From: Streptomyces sp. NBC_00448
GTDB lineage: Bacteria > Actinomycetota > Actinomycetes > Streptomycetales > Streptomycetaceae
Assembly: GCF_036014115.1 (NCBI RefSeq)
Contig: NZ_CP107913.1
Coordinates: forward strand, 4,883,001 to 4,947,000
Reading direction: 5' to 3'
Length of the DNA: 64,000 nucleotides
The translations under genes were made by a program, and so were the position numbers. Position 1 is the first letter of the stretch. Each line of letters begins with the position of its first letter. This document shows positions 25,192 to 33,679 of this stretch, one piece after another. A model generated the notes under the pieces. The model had not been told where the DNA came from. It did not search any database and saw only the letters and a list, made by a program, of their open reading frames with translations.

Positions 25192-26109
25192 TTACGCCGT
25201 GACCAGGTAGGAAAACACGCTTTCCAACGACTCGTCGGACGGCGAGACCGCGTACAGCCGGATGCCGTGGTCGCGGGCGATCCTCGGCAGGTACTCGGTG
25301 AAGCCGGCGAAGTCGATCGCCTGGATGCGCAGGGCCCGCTCGGTGCGGTCCAGCTCGATGCCCGCGGTGGAGCCGTGCGCGATGAGCACGGAGGCGAGCG
25401 CACGGTCATCGCTGGAGCGTACGAGGTAGCGGTGCGGGCGGTCGGTCATCAGCCGGCGGATCTTGCGGAAGTCGCCGGAGGCGGCGTGCCGTCCGGCCAC
25501 CACGACCTCGATGTGGTGGGCGAGTTGCTCGACCTCCTCCAGGATGTGCGAGGAGAACAGCACGGTCCTGCCGTCCGCGCCCATGGCGCGCAACAGGTCC
25601 ATCAGGTGCAGCCGCTGGCGCGGGTCCATGCCGTTGAACGGCTCGTCGAGCAGCAGCACCGACGGGTCGTGCACCAGCGCCGACGCCATCTTGGCGCGCT
25701 GCCGCATGCCCTTGCTGTAGGTCTCGATCCGCCGGTCCTGGGCGTATTCCATCTCCACCGTGGCCAGGGCGCGCTGGGCGGCGGCGCCGGGGTCGGCCAG
25801 GCCGTGCAGTTCGGCGTTGGCGACGACGAACTCGCGTGCGGTCAGGAAGTCGTACATCGACTCGCGTTCGGGCACGATGCCGATCTCGCGGTACGCCTGC
25901 TCGTTGCGCCAGATGACGGCGCCGTCGAGGGTGACGCTGCCGCCGGAGGGGGCGAGGAAGCCGGCCATCATGTTGATGAGCGTGGACTTGCCCGCGCCGT
26001 TGGGGCCCAGCAGCCCGGTGACGCCCGGACCGATGGTCATGGTGATGTCGTTGACCGCCACCACGTTGCCGAACCAGCGGGAGACCGTGTTGATGCCGAT
26101 GGTGGTCAT
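25192..26109 (-). CDS. ABC transporter ATP-binding protein
   Basis: The protein has 305 residues. Walker A is GPNGAGKST, the signature motif reads YSKGMRQRAKMA, Walker B is VLLLDEPFNGMD, and the H-loop is SSHILEEVE. A C-terminal 70-residue domain follows, as in exporters of the CcmA/NatA kind. The ATG at 26109 overlaps the stop of the permease gene upstream (ATGA). It probably powers one or both ABC-2 permeases of this operon. Confidence 0.93.
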   Translation of the reverse strand: MTTIGINTVSRWFGNVVAVNDITMTIGPGVTGLLGPNGAGKSTLINMMAGFLAPSGGSVTLDGAVIWRNEQAYREIGIVPERESMYDFLTAREFVVANAELHGLADPGAAAQRALATVEMEYAQDRRIETYSKGMRQRAKMASALVHDPSVLLLDEPFNGMDPRQRLHLMDLLRAMGADGRTVLFSSHILEEVEQLAHHIEVVVAGRHAASGDFRKIRRLMTDRPHRYLVRSSDDRALASVLIAHGSTAGIELDRTERALRIQAIDFAGFTEYLPRIARDHGIRLYAVSPSDESLESVFSYLVTA

Positions 26110-27005
26110 GAAAGGCCCGCCTTCTGGTAGCGGCGCATCAGCAGCCCGAAGCTGCCCGCCAGGATCGCCATGATGACCAGCAGATACGCGATCCCGGCCG
26201 CCGCGTTGGGCGGTCCCGCCGCATTCGGGAAGGCGGAGGTGGCGTCCAGGAACCAGGTCTGGAAGCCGTCGATCAGGGTGATCGGCGAGAACAGCCCGAG
26301 CCAGCCGATGACGTGCCACTTCTCCTGGTTGAACGCGACGCCCTGCACCGCGGAGACGGCGCCGTAGGTGATCACGAACAGGGTGATCACCGCGGCGACT
26401 CCGAAGCCCCGGCGCGGGGTGACGGCCGCGATCACCAGCCCGATGCCGGCGAACAGCAGGGACAGGACGGCTATGGACACCAGGCCCTTCGCAAACCCGG
26501 CGGTCTGGTGGCCGAAGCTGAGCTTCGCCAGCAGCGCGCCGATGTAGAGGATCAGCAGGGGGAGCGCGGTCAGCAGGAACAGCGCCGAGGCCAGCGCGGC
26601 GAACTTCGCGGCCACGTAGTCGACGGCCTCGATCGGCCGCGAGAAGTACAGCGGGGTGGTCTTGAAGCGCAGGTCGCGCGAGACGGCCTGGGGTGCCTGG
26701 GAGGCGACGAAGAGCGTGATGACCGCCTGGAGCACGATCGCGTAGCGGGTGTACTGGAGCGGCAGGTCGTTGCGGTTCGTGACGATCGTGACCGCGACGA
26801 GGATCAGTGCCGGCAGGCACATCACGGCGAGCAGCAGCATCGGCAGCACCTTGGACTTGGCGCTGCGGCCGAGGCCGTACGCGCCGCGCAGGCTCTGCAC
26901 GTAGAGCGACTTGCGGGCGTAGGCGCGGCCGAGACGGGGCCCGTCGTACGACCGGTAGCCGATGTCGTGGATGACGTCCGTGGGCGTCAGGTCGGGCTGG
27001 GTCAC
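26106..27005 (-). CDS. ABC-2 type transporter permease
   Basis: This 299-residue protein has six membrane helices. It begins with a soluble stretch containing DVIHDIGYRSYDGPRLGRAYA, a sequence typical of actinobacterial ABC-2 permeases. AVSRDLRFKTTPLYFSRPI is the cytoplasmic loop facing the ATPase. The GTG start at 27005 overlaps the stop of the ATPase gene upstream (27002), and its stop overlaps the next ATPase start. This four-base coupling on both sides shows one operon of two ATPase-permease pairs. Confidence 0.9.
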   Translation of the reverse strand: MTQPDLTPTDVIHDIGYRSYDGPRLGRAYARKSLYVQSLRGAYGLGRSAKSKVLPMLLLAVMCLPALILVAVTIVTNRNDLPLQYTRYAIVLQAVITLFVASQAPQAVSRDLRFKTTPLYFSRPIEAVDYVAAKFAALASALFLLTALPLLILYIGALLAKLSFGHQTAGFAKGLVSIAVLSLLFAGIGLVIAAVTPRRGFGVAAVITLFVITYGAVSAVQGVAFNQEKWHVIGWLGLFSPITLIDGFQTWFLDATSAFPNAAGPPNAAAGIAYLLVIMAILAGSFGLLMRRYQKAGLS

Positions 27006-27967
27006 CGGGCGTTCCTTCCTGTGCCCGCGGGGACGGGTGCGTGCGCGTCGGTGTCGGTACCGGCGTCCGTGTCCGTGTCCGCGAAGAGTTCGGCGATCCG
27101 GTGGCGGCGCTGTTCCATGCGGACCAGGCCGACGCCGAGGACGGCCACCGCGTCGCGGACGGTGTCGTACGTCTCGTCACCCGCGATGTCGACCATCAGC
27201 AGGTGGCCGGCGCCCTGGGCGGTCAGCCCCGCGCCGGTCAGCGCGGCAAGCAGGTCGTCCTCGCGATCGGTGACCTCGACGGCGAGGGAGCCGGTGGTCT
27301 GGGTGAAGTCGCTGGTGGACGACGCCCGCAGCAACTTGCCACCGTCGATGACGACGATGTGGTCGCTGGTGCGCTCCAACTCCCCGAGCAGGTGCGAGGT
27401 GACGAGCACCGAGATGCCGAAGTCGCTGTGCACGCGGCGGATCAGCCCGAGCATGTCGTCACGGCCGACCGGGTCGAGGCCGTTGGTCGGCTCGTCGAGC
27501 AGCACCAACTCGGGGTCGTGCACCAGCGCCTGGGCGAGTTTGACGCGCTGCTTCATGCCCGTGGAGTAGCCGCCCATCGGGCGGTAGCGCTCCTCGTACA
27601 GGCCGACGTGCCGCAGCGTGTCGGCGGTGCGCTCGCGGGCCGCGGTGGGCGGCAGGCCCGACATGCGGGCCATGTGCACCACGAACTCGGTCGCCGAGAC
27701 GTCCGGCGGGAGGCAGTCGTGCTCGGGCATGTAGCCCACCAGGGCCCTGATCTCGGCACCGTCCGTGGCCACGTCGCGGCCGAGCACGGTGGCACGGCCC
27801 TCGGAGGCCGGGGCGAGTCCCAGCAGGATCTTGATCAGGGTCGACTTGCCGGCTCCGTTGGCGCCCACCAGCCCGGTCACACCGGGCGTGATGTCCACGG
27901 TCAGCCGGTCGAGCGCGGTCACCCTCGGGTACCGCTTGCTCAGGCTCTCGGTAGCGATCACAGTCAC
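27002..27967 (-). CDS. ABC transporter ATP-binding protein
   Basis: This 321-residue protein is the first gene of the four-gene operon. Walker A is GANGAGKST, the signature is YSTGMKQRVKLA, Walker B is LVLLDEPTNGLDP and the H-loop is TSHLLGELE. The C-terminus is an Asp-Thr repeat followed by Ala/Pro. The GTG at 27967 begins VTVIATESLSKRYPRV, the standard N-terminus; the upstream extension is not homologous. Its partner is probably the permease at 26106-27005, coupled by a 4-bp overlap. Confidence 0.92.
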   Translation of the reverse strand: MTVIATESLSKRYPRVTALDRLTVDITPGVTGLVGANGAGKSTLIKILLGLAPASEGRATVLGRDVATDGAEIRALVGYMPEHDCLPPDVSATEFVVHMARMSGLPPTAARERTADTLRHVGLYEERYRPMGGYSTGMKQRVKLAQALVHDPELVLLDEPTNGLDPVGRDDMLGLIRRVHSDFGISVLVTSHLLGELERTSDHIVVIDGGKLLRASSTSDFTQTTGSLAVEVTDREDDLLAALTGAGLTAQGAGHLLMVDIAGDETYDTVRDAVAVLGVGLVRMEQRRHRIAELFADTDTDAGTDTDAHAPVPAGTGRNAR

Positions 27968-28102
27968 GGCTCGACCGTAGTGGCAAACGCAAGGCCCACG
28001 CGTCGCCCGCGGGGCGGTGCTTCGTGTACGACTCACGGCTGACCACCCGTAGGGGTCGGCACCCGATCGGGTGAAAGTGCCTACGGGTCGGGGTCGGAGG
28101 TC

Positions 28103-28145
28103 TTGACGCTGCCATCGGTCGATGTCACATTGATCACTGACAGTG
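28103..28145 (+). promoter_or_regulatory. Candidate promoter and palindromic operator
   Basis: TTGACG at 28103-28108 is followed after 16-17 bp by TCACAT or CACATT, a plausible promoter. Ten bases further lies the perfect inverted repeat CACTG-A-CAGTG (28135-28145), inside a flanking TTGATC repeat. A regulator bound here would block transcription of the EphD-like gene. The MerR protein of the same cluster is one candidate, though MerR sites normally lie between -35 and -10. Confidence 0.35.
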
Positions 28146-30107
28146 TTGATCGGTGCTGGGGGCGGTGACGGCGTGGACGGCATGGGTGGGACGGACGGAA
28201 CGGGCGGGACGGACGGCGGGAGTGGCGCGGAGGACGCGGGCCGGGCAACGGGCGCTGACGCGGGCGCGAGCCTTGACACGGAGTCGGACGGCGCCGAGCC
28301 GGCGCGCGGTCCGGTGCGGGAGCGGTTCGTGACCGGCGCCGGCGGCGTGCGGCTGTGCGTGACCGAGCGAGGTGCGGCCGCCGCGCCCGGCGGCCCGCCG
28401 ACCGTGATGCTGGTGCACGGCTATCCGGACAGCAAGGAAGTCTGGTCGCCGGTCGCCGAGCGGCTCTCCGACCGCTTCCACGTGGTGAGCTACGACGTGC
28501 GGGGGCACGGCCGCTCCTCCGCGCCGAGCCCGCTCAGGGGCGGCTTCACCCTGGAGAAGCTGACCGAGGACTTCCTCGCGGTCGTCCGTGCGGTCAGCCC
28601 GGACCGCCCGGTGCACCTGGTCGGCCACGACTGGGGCTCCGTGCAGGGCTGGGAGTTCGCCACCGTGCCCGCCGCCGAGGGCCGGATCGCCTCCTTCACC
28701 TCGATCTCCGGCCCGAGCCTCGACCACTTCGGCCACTGGATCAACCGTCGCCTGCACCGCCCCACCCCGCGCCGCGTCGCCCAACTCCTCGGCCAGGGAG
28801 CCAAGTCGTGGTACGTCGGCGCCCTGCACACCCCCGTGCTGCCCGAGCTGGCCTGGCGGGGACCGCTCGGCAAGCAGTGGCCCAAGATGCTCGCCCGGGC
28901 CGAGAAGGTCCCCTCCGACGGCTATCCGACCGCCTCTCTCCCGCAGGACGCCGCGCACGGCGCCTGGCTCTACCGCGACAACATCCGGCGCCGGCTCGGC
29001 CACCCGCGCCCCGACCCCGTCGCCCACGTGCCGGTCCTGCTGATCACCCCCACCCGCGACGCCTTCCTGTCCGAGCGGCTCTACGACGACCTCGACCGCT
29101 GGGTGCCTCAGCTGACCCGCCGCACCCTGCCGGCCAAGCACTGGGTGCCGCGGTCCCGGCCGGACCAACTGGCCCGCTGGATCACGGACTTCGTGGCCGC
29201 CACCGAGGGTGAGGCCGCTCTCGACGACCCTGGACCGGGCCCCGCTGTGCGGACCGTGCTCGGCCGGGGCCTGCCGGCCGCACGCGAGCGGTTCGCCGGG
29301 CAACTGGTGGTGGTCACCGGCGCCGGCAGCGGCATCGGGAAGGCGACCGCGCTCGCCTTCGCCGAGGCCGGTGCGCGGGTGGTCGCGGTGGACCGGGACG
29401 CGGAGGGCGCCGCCTCGACCGCGGCGGCCGCCCGCCGGGCCGGCGCGCCCGACGCCTGGCCCGAGGTGGTCGACGTCGCGGACGCCGACGCGATGGAGAA
29501 GTTCGCCGCCCGCACCGCCGACCTGCGCGGAGTGCCCGACGTGGTGGTGAACAACGCGGGAATCGGGCTGGCCGGCGCCTTCCTCGACACCACCCCGGAG
29601 GACTGGAAGCAGGTACTGGACGTCAACTTGTGGGGCGTCATCCACGGCTGCCGGCTCTTCGGCCGCCAGATGGCCGAGCGCGGCCAGGGCGGCCACATCG
29701 TCAACACCGCGTCGGCCGCCGCCTTCCAGCCCTCCCGCGCCCTGCCCGCGTACAGCACCTCGAAGGCCGCCGTGCTGATGCTCAGCGAGTGCCTGCGGGC
29801 CGAACTCGCCCCGCACGGCATCGGGGTGAGCGCGATCTGCCCCGGCCTGGTCAACACCGCGATCACCGGCAGCGCACGGCACGCGGGCGTCAGCGACGAG
29901 GAGCAGGAGCGGCGCCGGGCCAAGAGCGCCAAGCTGTACGCCTTGCGCAACTACCCGCCGGAGAAGGTCGCCCGGGCCGTGGTGCGCGCGGTGCGCCGGG
30001 ACACCGCGGTCGTCCCGGTCACACCCGAGGCGCGCGGTGCGCGGCTGCTGTCGCGGATGTCCCCGGGTGCGCTGCGCGCGCTCGCCCGGGTCGATCCGCC
30101 GATGTAA
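28143..30107 (+). CDS. Alpha/beta hydrolase-SDR fusion (EphD-like)
   Basis: The protein has up to 654 residues. After about 55 Gly/Asp-rich residues that are probably not all translated comes an alpha/beta hydrolase (about 60-365) with oxyanion motif VHGYPDS, nucleophile Asp in GHDWGSVQG and acid and His near PAKHWVP. A short-chain dehydrogenase follows (about 385-640) with TGAGSGIGK, NNAG, and the YxxxK pair in AYSTSKAAV. This two-domain plan is that of mycobacterial EphD, an epoxide hydrolase-dehydrogenase linked to lipid modification. The start is uncertain: GTG at 28143 overlaps the palindrome, and GTG 28173, ATG 28182 and GTG 28314 are alternatives. It is followed by a metal-dependent hydrolase and a MerR regulator. 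Confidence 0.87.
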   Translation: MLIGAGGGDGVDGMGGTDGTGGTDGGSGAEDAGRATGADAGASLDTESDGAEPARGPVRERFVTGAGGVRLCVTERGAAAAPGGPPTVMLVHGYPDSKEVWSPVAERLSDRFHVVSYDVRGHGRSSAPSPLRGGFTLEKLTEDFLAVVRAVSPDRPVHLVGHDWGSVQGWEFATVPAAEGRIASFTSISGPSLDHFGHWINRRLHRPTPRRVAQLLGQGAKSWYVGALHTPVLPELAWRGPLGKQWPKMLARAEKVPSDGYPTASLPQDAAHGAWLYRDNIRRRLGHPRPDPVAHVPVLLITPTRDAFLSERLYDDLDRWVPQLTRRTLPAKHWVPRSRPDQLARWITDFVAATEGEAALDDPGPGPAVRTVLGRGLPAARERFAGQLVVVTGAGSGIGKATALAFAEAGARVVAVDRDAEGAASTAAAARRAGAPDAWPEVVDVADADAMEKFAARTADLRGVPDVVVNNAGIGLAGAFLDTTPEDWKQVLDVNLWGVIHGCRLFGRQMAERGQGGHIVNTASAAAFQPSRALPAYSTSKAAVLMLSECLRAELAPHGIGVSAICPGLVNTAITGSARHAGVSDEEQERRRAKSAKLYALRNYPPEKVARAVVRAVRRDTAVVPVTPEARGARLLSRMSPGALRALARVDPPM

Positions 30108-30202
30108 CCGGCTGCCCGTCAGCCCGACCGGGCCCCTGCCCACATCGCCGCCCTCGTCCGTCCCGATCCCCCACCCGCAGAACCCGTAAGGAGGCCACAC
30201 CC

Positions 30203-31120
30203 GTGAGCCACGCGATCAAGCCCCGTCGGGTCACGTTCGACTGGAAGCAGACCCCGCTGCACTGGATTCCGGGCGAGCCGACGGCGACCCACGTCATCAA
30301 CGTGCTGCATCTGCTGCTGCCCGCGGGCGAGCGGTGGTTCGTGAAGGTGTTCAAGGAAGCGCTGCCCCTGGTCACGGACGAGCGGTTGCTCAAGGACGTG
30401 AAGGGCTTCATGGGCCAGGAGGCCACCCACAGCGTCCAGCACGCGTATGTGCTGGAGCACCTGGCCGAGCAGCGACTCGACACTGAGGCGTACACCCGCC
30501 ATGTGGAGTGGATGTTCGACGTGATGCTGGGCGAGCGCCCGCCGTGGGGCCTGCCGGTGCCGCGCCGCGAGTGGCTGCGCTTCCGGCTGTCGCTGATAGC
30601 CGCGATCGAGCACTTCACCGCGGTGCTCGGCGACTGGATTCTGGACGCGGACGCGCTGGACGGCGCGGACAGCGACGAGGTGATGCTCGACCTGCTGCGC
30701 TGGCACGGCGCCGAGGAGGTCGAACACCGGTCGGTCGCCTTCGACATGTACCAGCACGCGGGCGGCAAGGGCGCGGTGCGCTACCTGCGGCGCGCCGAGG
30801 GCATGGCGCTGGCCTGGCCCACGCTGTTCTACCTGTGGGTGGCCGGTGCCCGCTATCTGCTGCGCCACGACCCGCAGCTGGACCGGGGCCGCTACCGCTT
30901 CAAGGACCACCGCGCGGCCGCCCGCCGCGGCCTGGTCCCCTCGTGGGCCTCGCTGCACGGGGCCATGCCCCGCTACCTGCGGCGGTCGTACCATCCGTCG
31001 CAGGAGGGATCGTTGCGCAAAGCGGTGGAGTACCTGGCGGTGTCCCCCGCCGCGCAGGCCGTCCAGCCCAGGACGTCCGCCGGCGGCGGGGCGGCGGAAG
31101 GGCCGGCCGTCGCCTCCTGA
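30203..31120 (+). CDS. Metal-dependent hydrolase family protein (PF10118-type)
   Basis: This 305-residue soluble protein matches the putative metal-dependent hydrolase family. It begins VSHAIKPRRVTFDWKQTPLHWIPGEP. Conserved Glu/His pairs typical of a ferritin-like di-metal site are seen in FMGQEATHSVQHAYV, IAAIEHFTAVLGD and WHGAEEVEHRSVAFD, a pattern closer to diiron proteins than hydrolases. AAGGAGG 8 nt before the GTG fixes the start. It is 95 bp after the EphD-like gene and 33 bp before the MerR gene. The association suggests joint action on a lipid or xenobiotic; the reaction is unknown. Confidence 0.85.
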   Translation: MSHAIKPRRVTFDWKQTPLHWIPGEPTATHVINVLHLLLPAGERWFVKVFKEALPLVTDERLLKDVKGFMGQEATHSVQHAYVLEHLAEQRLDTEAYTRHVEWMFDVMLGERPPWGLPVPRREWLRFRLSLIAAIEHFTAVLGDWILDADALDGADSDEVMLDLLRWHGAEEVEHRSVAFDMYQHAGGKGAVRYLRRAEGMALAWPTLFYLWVAGARYLLRHDPQLDRGRYRFKDHRAAARRGLVPSWASLHGAMPRYLRRSYHPSQEGSLRKAVEYLAVSPAAQAVQPRTSAGGGAAEGPAVAS

Positions 31121-31153
31121 CCCCCGTACAGCAGACCAGCGAGGAGCAAGTCC

Positions 31154-32212
31154 GTGACCACCGCGGAAGAGCAGCGCGCCTACCGGATCGAGGACCTGTC
31201 CCACCTCAGTGGCACCACGGTCCGCACGATCCGGGCGTACACCGACCGCGGCCTGCTGCCCAAACCCGAGCGGCAGGGCAGGGCCAATGTCTACGACGAC
31301 ACCCATCTGGCCCGGCTGCGGCAGATCGCCGACCTGCTGGAGCGCGGCTACACGCTGGCGAGCATCAAGGAGTTGCTCGCCGCCTGGGACGCGGGCACTG
31401 GCCTCGGCGGCGTACTCGGACTGGTCGGCGAGGTGGACCGGCCGTGGTCCGACGAGGCACCGGCCCGGACAGCGCTGGCCGAGCTGACCGACGCGTTCGG
31501 CGGCGTGATGGACCTGACAGCGGTCGAGGAGGCTCTGCGGCTGGGCGTCCTGGAGGCGGTGCCCGGACACGACGACGAGTTCCTGGCGCCGAGCCCCAGC
31601 GAGCTGGCCGTCGCGGCCGAACTGCACCGTGCCGGGGTGCCGCTGGCCGCGATCACCGGGCATCTGCGCGAGGTGCGCGGCCATGTCGAACACATCTCGG
31701 AGCGGTTCCTGGAGTTCACCACGGAGTACGTCTTCCAGCGCTTCCTCCAGCACCCGCCGACCGACGAGGAGGCCGCCGAGGCCGCCGACCTCATCCGGCG
31801 GCTGCGCCCGCTCGCCCAGCAGACCGTCGACGCCGAGCTGGCCCGAGCGATGCGGTTGCGGGCCACCGAGCACATCCGGCGCCATCTGGGGGACGCGGCC
31901 GCGTTCACGCCGCCGGCCGAGCAGGAGCCGCCCGGGTCCGGGGCGGAAGCGGGGCACCGGAGCAGCGCGGAAGGCGCCCCGCCCGAGGCCACCGCGCCCG
32001 CGCCCTCCGCCGGCACCGTGCCTTCGGCGGCACCCTCGTCCACGCCCCCGTCGCCCCCGTCCGTACTCGTACCGCTGCCCGCGCCCACCGTCGCCGCCGT
32101 ACGGGAACTGGTGGGGGCCGACCGGGTCCCGGCGTTCGTCGCTGCCGCCGCCGACCGCGAGGTGGCCGCCCGCCGGATGGACGCGCTGGCCGACCGCCCC
32201 GCCGCTCCATGA
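31154..32212 (+). CDS. MerR-family transcriptional regulator
   Basis: The protein has 352 residues. The N-terminal winged helix is clear (YRIEDLSHLSGTTVRTIRAY, then the RGLLPKPERQGRANVYDD wing), about residues 10-75. A long helical effector domain with no Cys-rich metal site follows, so it probably senses an organic ligand. A Pro/Ala/Ser linker precedes a C-terminal helical segment. The GTG follows GAGGAG. As third gene of the EphD-like operon it probably regulates this operon. A terminator hairpin follows. Confidence 0.88.
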   Translation: MTTAEEQRAYRIEDLSHLSGTTVRTIRAYTDRGLLPKPERQGRANVYDDTHLARLRQIADLLERGYTLASIKELLAAWDAGTGLGGVLGLVGEVDRPWSDEAPARTALAELTDAFGGVMDLTAVEEALRLGVLEAVPGHDDEFLAPSPSELAVAAELHRAGVPLAAITGHLREVRGHVEHISERFLEFTTEYVFQRFLQHPPTDEEAAEAADLIRRLRPLAQQTVDAELARAMRLRATEHIRRHLGDAAAFTPPAEQEPPGSGAEAGHRSSAEGAPPEATAPAPSAGTVPSAAPSSTPPSPPSVLVPLPAPTVAAVRELVGADRVPAFVAAAADREVAARRMDALADRPAAP

Positions 32213-32257
32213 CGCGAGCGACGCGGCGCCGTCCCGGGCTCCACGGCACGACGTCGG

Positions 32258-32281
32258 GCCGCCACGTGCCGCGGTGGCGGC
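32258..32281. terminator. Hairpin between convergent merR and LLM genes
   Basis: The inverted repeat GCCGCCAC / GTGGCGGC with an 8-nt loop, extended by imperfect GGG/CCC pairing, lies 46 bp after the MerR stop and 29 bp from the end of the convergent LLM gene. Confidence 0.5.
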
Positions 32282-32309
32282 GGCCCGGCCGGCGCTCGCG
32301 GCGGGCGGC

Positions 32310-33206
32310 TCAGCCGAGCTGACCCGGTGCCTCGATCGCGATCTGCTCGAAGATCGCGTGGTCGTAGCCGAAGTCGGAGTCCGGGATCGGCCAGTGCACG
32401 ACGATCTCGTCGATCCCGGCCTCGGCGTGCCGCCCGGCGAAGTCCACGAACGCGTCCAGCGAGCTGAACGGAGCGGCCCGGTCCGGAGTGAAGCCGGTCA
32501 GCAGCACCTTGGGCACGCCGGCCGGCTCACGGGCGGCGTCCCGCAGCGCCGAGCCGAGCCGCTCGATCTGGCCGCGGATCGCCGCCAGCGACTCCTCCGG
32601 CGTCCCCGTCTCGTAAAGCGCCGGGTCACCCGTGGTCACCCACGCCTGGCCGTACTTCGCAGCCAGCCGCATGCCCCGCGGCCCGGTGGCCGCCACCGCG
32701 AACGGCAGCCGCGGCGTCTGCACGCAGCCGGGGATGTTCCGCGCCTCGACGGCGGAGTAGTAGCTGCCCCCGAAGGTGATGTCGCCCTGGGTGAGCAGCC
32801 GGTCGAGCAGTTCCACGAACTCTGCGAACCGGTCCGCCCGTTCGCGCGGCGACCACTCCTCCCGCCCCAGCACCAGCGCGTCGAACCCGGTCCCGCCGGA
32901 CCCGATCCCCAACGTCACCCGCCCGTCGCTGACGTCGTCGAGCGTCATCAGCTCCTTCGCGAGCGTCACCGGATGCCGGAAGTTCGGCGAGGTCACCATC
33001 GTGCCGAGCCGGATGGTGTCGGTCGCCCCCGCCGCCGCGGTCAGCGTCGGGATCGCCCCGAACCACGGCCCGTCGCGGAACGGCACCCGCCATGACAGGT
33101 GGTCGTAGGTGTAGGCGGCGTGGAAGCCGAGTTCCTCGGCCCCTTGCCACACCTTCCGACCCTCGGCCCAACGGTAGATCGGCAAGATCACGGTACTCAG
33201 TCGCAT
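32310..33206 (-). CDS. LLM-class (F420/flavin-dependent) oxidoreductase
   Basis: This 298-residue luciferase-like TIM-barrel protein starts MRLSTVILPIYRW. Family motifs are ELGFHAAYTYDHLSW, TDTIRLGTMVTSPNFRHPVTLAKE and the glycine-rich VTLGIGSGGTGFDALVLG. Such enzymes use reduced F420 or FMN to act on small molecules; the substrate is unknown. It converges with the MerR gene. Its 5' part (about codons 1-85) recurs as truncated copies at 34989-35237 and 43686-43864 on the same strand, so this gene is the intact relative of the repeats that flank the Wadjet operon. Confidence 0.9.
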   Translation of the reverse strand: MRLSTVILPIYRWAEGRKVWQGAEELGFHAAYTYDHLSWRVPFRDGPWFGAIPTLTAAAGATDTIRLGTMVTSPNFRHPVTLAKELMTLDDVSDGRVTLGIGSGGTGFDALVLGREEWSPRERADRFAEFVELLDRLLTQGDITFGGSYYSAVEARNIPGCVQTPRLPFAVAATGPRGMRLAAKYGQAWVTTGDPALYETGTPEESLAAIRGQIERLGSALRDAAREPAGVPKVLLTGFTPDRAAPFSSLDAFVDFAGRHAEAGIDEIVVHWPIPDSDFGYDHAIFEQIAIEAPGQLG

Positions 33207-33321
33207 GAGGACGACCTTACGAGCACCGGACTGCACACCAGTGGCGAAACATGGCTGCGTCGTGCCGGCAGTCTCGTGGAAGCGGGACGACCGAGCGTGC
33301 CGGGTCGCCAACCTGGCACGG

Positions 33322-33645
33322 ATGAGTACAAGGAGCGCCGCCGAACTGGACGGGCTGATCGAGGAAGCGACCGTCGACACGTACGACGAGATCGAGGCGG
33401 TCAACGGATTCCTGGCGGTCGTCGATGAACACCTGGCCGTTCCGTTCGCCACGACCGTCCTGGGCGTCGAGGTGACCGTGGTCAAGATCTACCTCACGAA
33501 CGACTCCCGCATGGTTGCCCGTTGCGTCCGGGAGGGGTTTCAGCAGGACATCGGCTTGGCTGAACTGCCCCTGCCGGAACCGCCCCCGGACGGGGCGCAC
33601 TGGATCGAGGCGTACCGGCGCTGGTTCCGGTTGCTGACGAAGTGA
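33322..33645 (+). CDS. CcbP-like calcium-binding protein (tentative)
   Basis: The protein has 107 residues. It begins MSTRSAAELDGLIEEATVD, then YDEIEAVNGFLAVVDEHL and VPFATTVLGVEVTVVK. The Asp-Tyr-Asp-Glu helix followed by an L-x-x-PF turn and a small beta barrel resembles cyanobacterial CcbP, an acidic calcium-binding protein, as I recall it. The C-terminal PPDGAHWIEAYRRW segment is common in actinobacterial relatives. The start has no clear ribosome site; homology begins here, which favours it. It is 34 bp upstream of the unknown gene at 33680 and heads a likely four-gene operon with the VapBC-like pair. The role is unknown. Confidence 0.65.
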   Translation: MSTRSAAELDGLIEEATVDTYDEIEAVNGFLAVVDEHLAVPFATTVLGVEVTVVKIYLTNDSRMVARCVREGFQQDIGLAELPLPEPPPDGAHWIEAYRRWFRLLTK

Positions 33646-33679
33646 CCCGGGCAAGGGCCGAAGCGCGTCGGAGTACGAC

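Noticed and set aside
23614-26130. An 838-codon frame on the plus strand across the rhomboid-like and ABC genes
   Set aside because: It is antisense to three recognisable genes and has Arg/Gly/His-rich composition typical of reversed GC-rich DNA.
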